Origin: an uncultured Tolumonas sp. | GTDB taxonomy: Bacteria > Pseudomonadota > Gammaproteobacteria > Enterobacterales > Aeromonadaceae | Reading direction: 5' to 3' | Length of the DNA: 64,000 nucleotides | Assembly (NCBI RefSeq): GCF_963556105.2 | Contig: NZ_OY829945.1 | Span: 477,001-541,000, forward strand | In this document: positions 37,531-44,396 of the stretch, piece after piece | Layout of the letters: every line of letters begins with the position of its first letter | How positions within the stretch are numbered: position 1 is the stretch's first letter | The notes under the pieces: model-generated | Told to the model about the DNA's origin: nothing | Database searches by the model: none | Seen by the model: the letters and a program-made list of their open reading frames with translations, nothing else | Made by a program: the position numbers and the translations under genes

Positions 37531-38616
37531 ATGCAACATATGAAAAAGCAATTCAAAATACTCGCCTTGAACGGAGGTGGGGTGCGAGGCTTATTCACCG
37601 TTACAATTTTGGCCGAATTGGAGCGGGTTTTGGCTGAACGCCACAATGACCCGGAGTTGGCCATAGGTGATTACTTCGATATGATCACTGGAGCTTCAAT
37701 AGGAGGAATAATTGCTATTGCGTTGGCTGATGGCCAGCGAGCTAGAGATTTACGGGACAAATTTCATAAGGTAGCTCCAAATATTTTTCCTCGATGCAGT
37801 TGGGTTCCCAACTGGGTTCGCAGCCTGTATCAGCTAAGTAAGCTGGCGTTATGGCCTCTCTATAAAGCCAACAATCTTGAAACTGCAGTAACAGAAATAG
37901 TGGGAAAAGGTAAAACCGTTAGAAATTTGAAACGGAGACTACTTATCCCAACGGTTAATCTGAGCACAGGCCGCCCATTATTCATTAAAACATGCCACAA
38001 CTCTCAATTCACCCGAGATGATCAATTCTCTCTAATCGATGTGGCCATGGCGACATCTGCTGCACCAACTTACTTTTTGCCACATTATATTGAGTGGCAG
38101 AGTGCATATTTTGCTGATGGGGGCCTACTGGCCAACAATCCATCTTTTGTCGCCTACCATGAAGCCCTTAATTATCTAGATGATAAGGAATTTGAGGGGC
38201 TAACCGCTACGGATATTAAAATCTTAAACATAGGCACTCTTTCAAACGATTTTTGTGTCAACCCCAACAATATTAAACGGTGGTTCCCTGGGTACTTGGG
38301 TCTATGGGGTGGCGGGAAAAATTTGATCGAGACCGTCATGTCTTCTTCACAAAAAATGCACGGATTTATGGCCAACAAGGCACTGAATGCTGATGGCAAG
38401 ACTACATGTTATTTTTCGCTTGATGAAACAGTTCCAGACCAGCAAGCCAGAGTAATTTCCTTGGACAACGCCAGCAAAGAGTCACTGAAAGCGCTGATGG
38501 CGTGGGGAAAATCTGTAGCGACAACAGCAACAGGCAATAAAAATCTTATTGATACGTTCTTCAACGCGAAGGCCCCCGCCTTTGTTCACCCCAATGACCA
38601 AAAGGAAAAGACCTGA
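37531..38616 (+). CDS. capV: CBASS effector CapV, patatin-like phospholipase
   Basis: A 361-residue patatin-family phospholipase. The oxyanion loop LNGGGVRGLF is at residues 13-22, the nucleophile S56 in GASIGG, and the catalytic Asp D196 in ADGGLLANNP. In V. cholerae CapV is activated by 3',3'-cGAMP and degrades the inner membrane of infected cells. It is the first gene of a four-gene operon; its stop overlaps the cyclase start. GGAGG lies close to the ATG at 37531; an ATG at 37540 is an alternative start. Composition is visibly more balanced than the tns genes, so the cargo has a different origin. Confidence 0.93.
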   Translation: MQHMKKQFKILALNGGGVRGLFTVTILAELERVLAERHNDPELAIGDYFDMITGASIGGIIAIALADGQRARDLRDKFHKVAPNIFPRCSWVPNWVRSLYQLSKLALWPLYKANNLETAVTEIVGKGKTVRNLKRRLLIPTVNLSTGRPLFIKTCHNSQFTRDDQFSLIDVAMATSAAPTYFLPHYIEWQSAYFADGGLLANNPSFVAYHEALNYLDDKEFEGLTATDIKILNIGTLSNDFCVNPNNIKRWFPGYLGLWGGGKNLIETVMSSSQKMHGFMANKALNADGKTTCYFSLDETVPDQQARVISLDNASKESLKALMAWGKSVATTATGNKNLIDTFFNAKAPAFVHPNDQKEKT

Positions 38617-39908
38617 TGAAATGGTCAGCACATCAATATTTCACTGATACTAAAGATGGACTTATAAAACGTCTGGAACCGACGAGTGAAGAGACTGTTT
38701 TTCTCGAAAGTATTAAGGAAAAAATTCGGATACGGACAAAGGCTGTATTTGCAGAAGCAAAAGAAGTAGTCCGTTCTTTACCGCATTCCCGAGGGGTTAC
38801 CGATATTCGTTTTGTTGAAGAAAAAGTCCAGAACACTCGTTTACATTACCTCGATAAAGATGATATCAAACAAGTAGTTGAATTACTTTTAGATATGAAA
38901 GAGGAAGCTCGTCAAACATTCTTGAGCACAAGACCAAAATTCAGAATCCAAGGGAGTTACAAGTACAAAACACTAAATAAACCCTATCATTTGCCACCAC
39001 AGCAAATGGACATTGATGATGGCACATATATGCCTATGGGTATGTTCAAAAGCCAACCTCATATAGGACACAAACTTCTCCTATTGCTTGTGGATGCATC
39101 GTTGGCATCGTTGGTGGATGAAAATTCAACCTGGGAAGCACAGAAAAAACCTACATGTGGGCGTATCGTCATTAAAAATGAAAATGTGCATGTAGATGTA
39201 CCAATGTACGCCATTCCTCCAGAGCAATTTATTGGGTGCGAAGATGCTCAAAGTGTTGCAATGGGTAGAATGATGGAAAGCGTTAATAAGTCATCAATTC
39301 ACCCCCCGCTGATACTGGATCGTGACTGTGTGTATTTGGCGGTTAGAGGTAAGGACACGTGGATTAAATCAGATCCAGAAACTGTTGCTGGATGGTTCAC
39401 TGAAGCCATAGGTCGGCATGGTGAATCAATGCGACAAATATGCCGTTATCTGAAAGCATGGCGCGATGTTCAGTGGAAAGATCCAGAATTATCCTCCATT
39501 GCTCTGATGAAATGTGTCGTGGATACCTTTAATTTTACGGCGATGCCTGATACCAAAGACCATAGTGAACTGTTACTGAAAGTTACAGAACAGTTAGCAA
39601 CTAAATTGAGTTCAGGGGTTCAAAGTCCTGATGACACTGATAGTCGGTTGCTGTTTCCCAAGGAAAGTATGAATGGGGAAACAGTAGCCGAAGTTATTGA
39701 TAAAGCAAAAAATTTGTATAAACAACTCCATTTTGCGTTGAACAATACTTCGTCGAAAGGAGAGGTGCTGCAAATCTTAAATGGACTGTTTGGTAAAGGT
39801 GTTGTTCGTGAGGAGTTGATTAAACCCTACTCTGCAATGCCTGCATACCAACAACCACCGCAGCATCAACAAAAGAAACAAATGAGTGAGTCAATGAAGA
39901 GTGGTTAA
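38616..39908 (+). CDS. dncV: CBASS nucleotidyltransferase, DncV-like cGAMP synthase
   Basis: A 430-residue CD-NTase. The active site has G113-S114 (RIQGSYKYKT), D132 and D134 (QQMDIDDGTYMPM) and D194 (NVHVDVPMYA), at almost the positions of V. cholerae DncV, so it should make 3',3'-cGAMP on phage infection. The C-terminus ends in Gly (ESMKSG) after a Gln/Pro-rich tail, which fits the Cap2 mechanism in which the terminal residue is conjugated to targets. It follows capV with an ATGA overlap. Confidence 0.93.
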   Translation: MKWSAHQYFTDTKDGLIKRLEPTSEETVFLESIKEKIRIRTKAVFAEAKEVVRSLPHSRGVTDIRFVEEKVQNTRLHYLDKDDIKQVVELLLDMKEEARQTFLSTRPKFRIQGSYKYKTLNKPYHLPPQQMDIDDGTYMPMGMFKSQPHIGHKLLLLLVDASLASLVDENSTWEAQKKPTCGRIVIKNENVHVDVPMYAIPPEQFIGCEDAQSVAMGRMMESVNKSSIHPPLILDRDCVYLAVRGKDTWIKSDPETVAGWFTEAIGRHGESMRQICRYLKAWRDVQWKDPELSSIALMKCVVDTFNFTAMPDTKDHSELLLKVTEQLATKLSSGVQSPDDTDSRLLFPKESMNGETVAEVIDKAKNLYKQLHFALNNTSSKGEVLQILNGLFGKGVVREELIKPYSAMPAYQQPPQHQQKKQMSESMKSG

Positions 39909-39910
39909 TT

Positions 39911-41635
39911 GTGTCTATCCATAATTTGTTTCTACATAGCGGCTTTCAGTATATGGAAAGCCGCCACATAACAAGTTTGCCTATTGTTTTCCCTAGAGGA
40001 AAGGCAGCGGCTTATACCAAAACGTATAAGACACAGGCTGGTGATTTTATGGTTGCTGTTGTAGGACCAAGGGAAGATCTGAGTCGTCTGCCAGAAGTGT
40101 ATGTCATTCATCGTCCAGATCATTTAATTGGTCGGACTTTACCGCATATAAGCAGTTTTCATAGTTTATGCCTAGTGGACCAAGACACGGCTGATTGGGA
40201 TCCTCAATATCCATTAACGGTAATTGAGATAATAGACAACCTAATTCAAAAAGCATTAGACAGCGCTGTTGTTGGTGGACAACAACGGCAAGCAGAATTC
40301 CATACTGAGTTTATTAACTACTGGGATGGAGATGTATCGGCTTATATCTATGGCAATACAGGTGACCTGGGAGGCTTACGCTTTTCCTACAGGACATTGA
40401 ATACCGTAACCTCAGAGCATGGACGACCGCATAAGGAATATGTTGTCTTCACAGACGACAAACAGCGTGATGATTGGTTTAGATTACGAGGGGAAAAGTC
40501 TTCTTTGGGGTTTGATGGAAATGTCACTGTTGTCAGAGTGAATAGCTCAAAAGTAGCACCAGATAAGTGGCCGCCTCAATCACTCAAGGGTGTTTTTAAC
40601 TGGTTACAAGATGCAGATAGACAAGCCCATGATGCTCTTGCCAGAGGAATATTAGCCAATCTGACTAAAAATACACAGGTGGTTCTATTTGATGTTATTA
40701 ACGAAGGTATTATTGGCTTTGAAGTTCGGTTCAATTCAGTAACAAAGAGTGTTCTTCAACACCATGCTAAAAAACGTTCTAACTCTGGGAATAGAGCACA
40801 AAGGCAAAAGCTTAGTTCTGTCCTCCCAATGCTGAGATCCAAGGATGCTACGACCTCATTTTCTCGCATTGCAGTGAAATCGATTAGTAACAAAGAAATT
40901 CAGTTGCGAAATCGACCGATTCCCGTGGATCTTGAAAATAAAAAAATATTAATTATCGGGTGCGGCACGATCGGTGGTTTTACCTCACAGTTACTCGTTA
41001 AAGTAGGTGCAGGGAGAGGTAAAACAGGAAAGATGGTTCTCTGTGATGGAGATACTTTGTCTCCGGGAAATTTGAGTAGACATACACTTCCTGCGGCATA
41101 TATCGGTTGGAACAAAGCTGAAGCTTTAGGGAACTTAATAAAGCGAGATTCTTTAGGTTGCCCAAATATAGAGATCAGACCTTATCACTTGGAAATAAAC
41201 GAAAAACATATTCAAGGTTTTGACATAGTAGTGGATGCTACTGGTCATGCTCCTGTGGGTAAAATGCTTGCTTATGTAGCGAGATTAGCAGCATTGCGCC
41301 CACCCTTTATCATTCACGGTTACAACGATGCATATGGCCAGGCATCGGTGGTTATTGTTGATAATGGGAAAGCTTGTTACGGATGTGCTAAACGACTAGT
41401 AACACTGAAGGACGAATCTCGTCCCACAACACCTCATCGAGTGTCCTGTGGGAGTATATTTACTCCCTATGATGCAAATGTCAGTACGGTTACAGCTGCA
41501 CTTATTCAAGAAGCAGCCTTGAACACACTTCAGGATAAACTTCCTTGGACCTATGCGCAGCATTCGACCGGCAATGCTGTTCATCATAAACGTCGAAGAC
41601 TTGAAAAATTTGGAGATTGCAGTGTTTGTTCCTGA
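39911..41635 (+). CDS. cap2: CBASS Cap2, E1-E2 fusion conjugating enzyme
   Basis: A 574-residue ubiquitin-transfer-like enzyme. The N-terminal E2-like domain has a candidate catalytic Cys, C87 (SFHSLCLVDQD). The C-terminal E1-like domain has a nucleotide fold IIGCGTIGGFTSQLL with GNLSRHTL (about 352-395) and CYGCAKRL. Family members adenylate the C-terminus of the cyclase and prime it. The start is GTG at 39911, two bases after the cyclase stop. It overlaps cap3. Confidence 0.9.
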   Translation: MSIHNLFLHSGFQYMESRHITSLPIVFPRGKAAAYTKTYKTQAGDFMVAVVGPREDLSRLPEVYVIHRPDHLIGRTLPHISSFHSLCLVDQDTADWDPQYPLTVIEIIDNLIQKALDSAVVGGQQRQAEFHTEFINYWDGDVSAYIYGNTGDLGGLRFSYRTLNTVTSEHGRPHKEYVVFTDDKQRDDWFRLRGEKSSLGFDGNVTVVRVNSSKVAPDKWPPQSLKGVFNWLQDADRQAHDALARGILANLTKNTQVVLFDVINEGIIGFEVRFNSVTKSVLQHHAKKRSNSGNRAQRQKLSSVLPMLRSKDATTSFSRIAVKSISNKEIQLRNRPIPVDLENKKILIIGCGTIGGFTSQLLVKVGAGRGKTGKMVLCDGDTLSPGNLSRHTLPAAYIGWNKAEALGNLIKRDSLGCPNIEIRPYHLEINEKHIQGFDIVVDATGHAPVGKMLAYVARLAALRPPFIIHGYNDAYGQASVVIVDNGKACYGCAKRLVTLKDESRPTTPHRVSCGSIFTPYDANVSTVTAALIQEAALNTLQDKLPWTYAQHSTGNAVHHKRRRLEKFGDCSVCS

Positions 41636-42104
41636 TCCCAATGCCGAACTGGTATTAATTCGAGGTAATGGACTAGTCGTTGTTGAGACAGCAGTACTGC
41701 AGACTTTACATAAGTACCGGCAGTACCATCGTAGCCAGCCAGAACACGGCGGAGTGTTTATTGGAGAAATCCGTTCGCCTCACATTGTTATAACTCATGT
41801 GACAGAACCAAGCCCTCATGACCTGGCGTCTCGTTTTGGTTTTGTTCGAAAAAAGATACATCATCAAACAATAGTGGACCAGCTTTGGCAAACGTCCGGG
41901 GGCTACCTTATCTATCTGGGAGAATGGCATACGCACCCAGAATCACATCCTTCCCCCTCTGCTACAGATATTGCCAGTTGGAAAAAAAACTTACCTCACA
42001 ATCAATGTTCTATTGTGGCCATTATTGGTCAGGAATCTGATTGGTGGGGTTATAGTGAAGATGGAGTGGTGAATCATTTGGTTTATGAACAACGACTAAT
42101 ATAG
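41622..42104 (+). CDS. cap3: CBASS Cap3, JAMM-family deconjugating peptidase
   Basis: A 160-residue zinc peptidase that removes the cyclase from its targets. The JAMM motif is HTHPESHPSPSATD (HxH-x7-S-x2-D), with the upstream Glu in GGVFIGE. I place the start at GTG 41622 because GGAG is six bases upstream; an in-frame ATG at 41553 lies within cap2. The stop of cap2 overlaps by 14 bases. Last gene of the CBASS operon. Confidence 0.88.
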   Translation: MFVPDPNAELVLIRGNGLVVVETAVLQTLHKYRQYHRSQPEHGGVFIGEIRSPHIVITHVTEPSPHDLASRFGFVRKKIHHQTIVDQLWQTSGGYLIYLGEWHTHPESHPSPSATDIASWKKNLPHNQCSIVAIIGQESDWWGYSEDGVVNHLVYEQRLI

Positions 42105-42221
42105 AACAGCAGCTTATTCATAAATGAAGAACGATTGGCGTTACAACATCAGTAATGAATTAACCTACTGAGTGGAGATAGCCATTAAAACTAGGTCAAT
42201 ACTCAACAAATGGAAAATATA

Positions 42222-42737
42222 ATGAAAAAAGTAGTCGTTGTCTTCATTGTCGCTGGATTTATTACTGGTTGTGCTCAGAAAATTGACTCTAATTTAGATG
42301 TTCAGGTTCACTATAGCAGTGAAAGCATTAATCGAGATACACGAATGAGTGTCTCGGTTGTTCCTGCCATTAATGCTCCTCTGTTTAGCTATAAAACCCA
42401 AAATTGTACGGAGCTACAAAATATTACTAAACGACAATGCTCAGAGGGTTTTGTGAGTGTATCGTTTAACTATCATCTTGAGTCCGGTCTTTTGGGTTCG
42501 ACATTAGTAGGGGATATTGAACGAACAATTTCTGATCGACGGGATATTGTAACGCCGAGTGATTTCAATAGTTCAAATATTTCAATACACGAGAAAGCAA
42601 CATATCCGATGCCTGTTAACTTTGAAACAGTGCATCAACCTTTTGAAATCAGGTTAAAGCCGGGAGAACAAGTTCATTACAAAGCAAAAGACGGCAGCTT
42701 GTTTGATTTGATTGTGGTTCCATCTGAGAGTAGATAG
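42222..42737 (+). CDS. Putative lipoprotein, transposon cargo, unknown function
   Basis: A 171-residue lipoprotein: short signal peptide MKKVVVVFIVAGFITGC with the lipid-modified Cys at residue 17. The mature part is beta-strand rich, with VQVHYSSESI and RLKPGEQVHYKAKDG. Four more Cys-containing segments are rare in it. The gene begins 117 bases after cap3 with its own ribosome site (GGA) and lies between CBASS and the distal transposon end. No known CBASS component matches it. It may be a passenger or an unrecognised defence-associated factor. Confidence 0.6.
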   Translation: MKKVVVVFIVAGFITGCAQKIDSNLDVQVHYSSESINRDTRMSVSVVPAINAPLFSYKTQNCTELQNITKRQCSEGFVSVSFNYHLESGLLGSTLVGDIERTISDRRDIVTPSDFNSSNISIHEKATYPMPVNFETVHQPFEIRLKPGEQVHYKAKDGSLFDLIVVPSESR

Positions 42738-42837
42738 ATGTATGGAATGTAGTAGCCATGAATGAATGGGTGGTTACAAGTTCGATGATAGTATATGAAA
42801 TATACTGGTAACCTTGAGGAGAAAGCTATAGCACTTA

Positions 42838-42941
42838 TTTTATAATCTATTGGTAAAAATTTTTTTATAAAATAGTAGTGTAATAGTGCTAGCTAGTTAG
42901 GATTTAAAGTGTCTTTTTATAAACTTTTGATTAAGTTTACA
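42838..42941. repeat. Distal transposon end (Tn7 left-end equivalent) with three TnsB-type sites
   Basis: TTTTATA (TATAAAA on the other strand) occurs at 42838-42844, 42863-42869 and 42915-42921. The outermost copy sits 20 bases from the tip, exactly as the parE-side copy does. Three dispersed sites are the Tn7 left-end pattern. Confidence 0.7.
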
Positions 42942-42946
42942 TCTGA
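42942..42946. repeat. Target site duplication, right copy (TCTGA)
   Basis: TCTGA directly outside the distal end, matching 30945-30949. The following base is T at both sites (TCTGAT), so the boundary could shift by one base. Confidence 0.85.
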
Positions 42947-42967
42947 TTTAAATTGTTCAGCAATAAC

Positions 42968-42993
42968 AAAGGGGCCTAAAGCGGCCCCTTTTT
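42968..42993. terminator. Former parE terminator, now separated by the transposon
   Basis: AAAGGGGCC-loop-GGCCCCTTTTT stem (GGGGCC at 42971-42976, GGCCCC at 42983-42988) flanked by A and T runs, suited to both directions. It serves the convergent flavodoxin gene at 43011 and, before the insertion, would have been about 20 bases after the parE stop. Confidence 0.8.
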
Positions 42994-43010
42994 ACTTTGA
43001 CTGTTTGTGG

Positions 43011-43565
43011 TTAACCGTGCAGACGTACTGCGATGTCAGCAACACGGGCACCATACTGTTTGGCGGTTTCCAGATCGCCTGACGGAATATCATCGGCTGG
43101 ACGATCGGACGGGGATTGTACTAAAAGACCAACGGAGCCACCCAGGTTGTTAATATCATTACGGGTTGCACTGAAAGTGTTCGATGGTGGCAGACCCAGG
43201 CTGACCCAAAGGCCTCCATGTTGTGATGCTAAGGTTTGCATCCAGATCAAGCTCACTTGCTTGTCACCATTCAGGCTGGCACTGTTGGTGAAACCACCAA
43301 ACACCTTGTCTTGCCATGCGCGGGTGAACCAGGCTTTTGAGGTGGCATCAGCAAATTTCTTAAACTGCCACGGTACTGAGCCCATGTAAGTCGGTGCGCC
43401 AAAAATAATGGCATCAGCAGCGTTCAGAATTGCCCAGTCACCTTCCGTGATATCACCATTTTCATTGATTTCAATCTGTTCGGCTTGTGCGCCTTCAGCG
43501 ACGAGTTCAGCAACACGTTTTGTATGCCCATAACCGGAAAAATAAACTACAGCCACTTTGCTCAT
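43011..43565 (-). CDS. Flavodoxin-family NAD(P)H:quinone oxidoreductase-like protein
   Basis: A 184-residue WrbA/flavodoxin-like FMN protein. The FMN phosphate loop is SGYGHTKRVAEL (about 9-20) and APTYMGSVPWQFKKF (about 57-71) is the typical flavin contact. It probably reduces quinones or protects against electrophiles. The divergent gene encodes an HxlR regulator, a common pair that responds to quinones or aldehydes. Confidence 0.85.
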   Translation of the reverse strand: MSKVAVVYFSGYGHTKRVAELVAEGAQAEQIEINENGDITEGDWAILNAADAIIFGAPTYMGSVPWQFKKFADATSKAWFTRAWQDKVFGGFTNSASLNGDKQVSLIWMQTLASQHGGLWVSLGLPPSNTFSATRNDINNLGGSVGLLVQSPSDRPADDIPSGDLETAKQYGARVADIAVRLHG

Positions 43566-43628
43566 TACATACCTACCTTATTAACAAGTGATACGAGATA
43601 TCTGTCTTATGTGCTTTCCAGAATGGAT

Positions 43629-43645
43629 AGTATCTTTGGTATACT
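43629..43645. promoter_or_regulatory. Possible HxlR operator
   Basis: AGTATCTTTGGTATACT, an inverted repeat of AGTAT/ATACT, in the divergent promoter region. GTATCTT is repeated inverted as AAGATAC at 43668-43674. By-eye evidence only. Confidence 0.28.
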
Positions 43646-43685
43646 GTGGCGACAAGAAGGCACTTTTAAGATACCTGGTTACCTA

Positions 43686-44093
43686 ATGGAAACTATGTGC
43701 AGCATTAATGATAAACCAGCGAGCAAAGGCTACAGTGTCTATTCACGGCATTGCCCGGCCCGACAATTCCTGGATCGACTGGCCGACAAGTGGACATTAC
43801 TGATCATTGATCGCTTAAAATTAGGGGAAACCCGCTTTAATCAATTACGCCGCGATATTGATGGCATTACCCAGAAAGTACTGTCTCAAACACTGAAAAA
43901 ATTAGAACGAGACGGCCTCATTGAACGTCGTGTCTTTGCCACGATGCCGGTTACCGTGGGTTATTCATTGACGCCTTTGGCGCTTACCTTAGTGGAAACA
44001 ATTGAGAGTTTGGCCCATTGGGCGGAAGTTAATATTGATGCCATGAAGGAAGCTCAGGCGCGTTACGATAACCAATACAGTACAAGTGAATGA
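43686..44093 (+). CDS. HxlR-family transcriptional regulator
   Basis: A 135-residue winged-helix regulator: CPARQFLDRLADKWTLLIIDRL, RFNQLRRDIDGITQKVLSQTLKKLERDG (about 28-78), the HxlR signature. A conserved Cys near residue 19 is usual in redox- or quinone-sensing members. The start at 43686 is chosen because the longer ORF from 43485 runs into the neighbouring gene. Divergent from the flavodoxin gene. Confidence 0.86.
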   Translation: METMCSINDKPASKGYSVYSRHCPARQFLDRLADKWTLLIIDRLKLGETRFNQLRRDIDGITQKVLSQTLKKLERDGLIERRVFATMPVTVGYSLTPLALTLVETIESLAHWAEVNIDAMKEAQARYDNQYSTSE

Positions 44094-44170
44094 ATTGGAT
44101 GTCGCTGGAGCCTTTCTCTGGGGCAGGGTATAATCCATGTTAATCCGATTAACATACAGAGCGCGTGAAG

Positions 44171-44371
44171 ATGGAAAAAAAGACCGCCCGGTTAACTTTG
44201 CTGATTGATCCGGTAAAGAAACAGGCTTTCGAAGATCTCTGTACCGCGCAGGATCTGACACCGTCGCAGGTGGTTCGCCAGATGATCCGCGATTATCTGG
44301 ATGAACATGGCGTGACCTATGCCACCAAAAGTAAAATTGGGGCAAAGGTCAAAGAAGAGTCCGCGCCTTAG
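44171..44371 (+). CDS. Small ribbon-helix-helix (CopG-type) protein
   Basis: A 66-residue protein, MEKKTARLTLLIDPVKKQAF, with TPSQVVRQMIRDYLDEHG forming the helix pair of an RHH fold. It has no toxin gene beside it, so it is either a stand-alone DNA-binding regulator or an orphan antitoxin. Its stop overlaps a terminator stem. Confidence 0.62.
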   Translation: MEKKTARLTLLIDPVKKQAFEDLCTAQDLTPSQVVRQMIRDYLDEHGVTYATKSKIGAKVKEESAP

Positions 44372-44387
44372 GCGCGGTCTGCTTTTA
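44361..44387 (+). terminator. Terminator after the RHH gene
   Basis: CCGCGCC / GGCGCGG stem (44361-44367, 44371-44377) followed by TCTGCTTTTA; it overlaps the stop codon of the RHH gene. Confidence 0.6.
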
Positions 44388-44396
44388 CGTGATCGA

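Larger units (their letters stand above)
30950..42941. mobile_element. Tn7-like transposon at the parE 3' end, carrying type II CBASS
   Basis: An 11,992-bp unit bounded by TCTGA repeats. The ends start TGATG (30950) and, read inwards on the other strand, TGTAA (42941). Nineteen of the outer 27 bases agree without gaps, including TTTATAAAA at the same distance from each tip. It encodes TnsA, TnsB, TnsC, a short TniQ and a TnsD-length TniQ, then CapV, CD-NTase, Cap2, Cap3 and a lipoprotein. The tnsA side faces the target gene, as in Tn7. TnsE and Cas genes are absent. The transposition genes are clearly AT-richer than the flanking chromosome. TnsA with catalytic residues intact suggests cut-and-paste movement. 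Confidence 0.9.

Noticed and set aside
42968-42993. Stem-loop considered part of the transposon
   Set aside because: It lies outside the TCTGA duplication and is needed by the convergent chromosomal gene at 43011.
43485-43685. Upstream extension of the HxlR gene into the flavodoxin gene
   Set aside because: The extra residues show no family features and overlap a well-supported divergent gene.
44171-44371. RHH protein as the antitoxin of a toxin-antitoxin pair
   Set aside because: No small toxin-like ORF lies beside it; the next gene is the 559-residue SulP transporter on the other strand.
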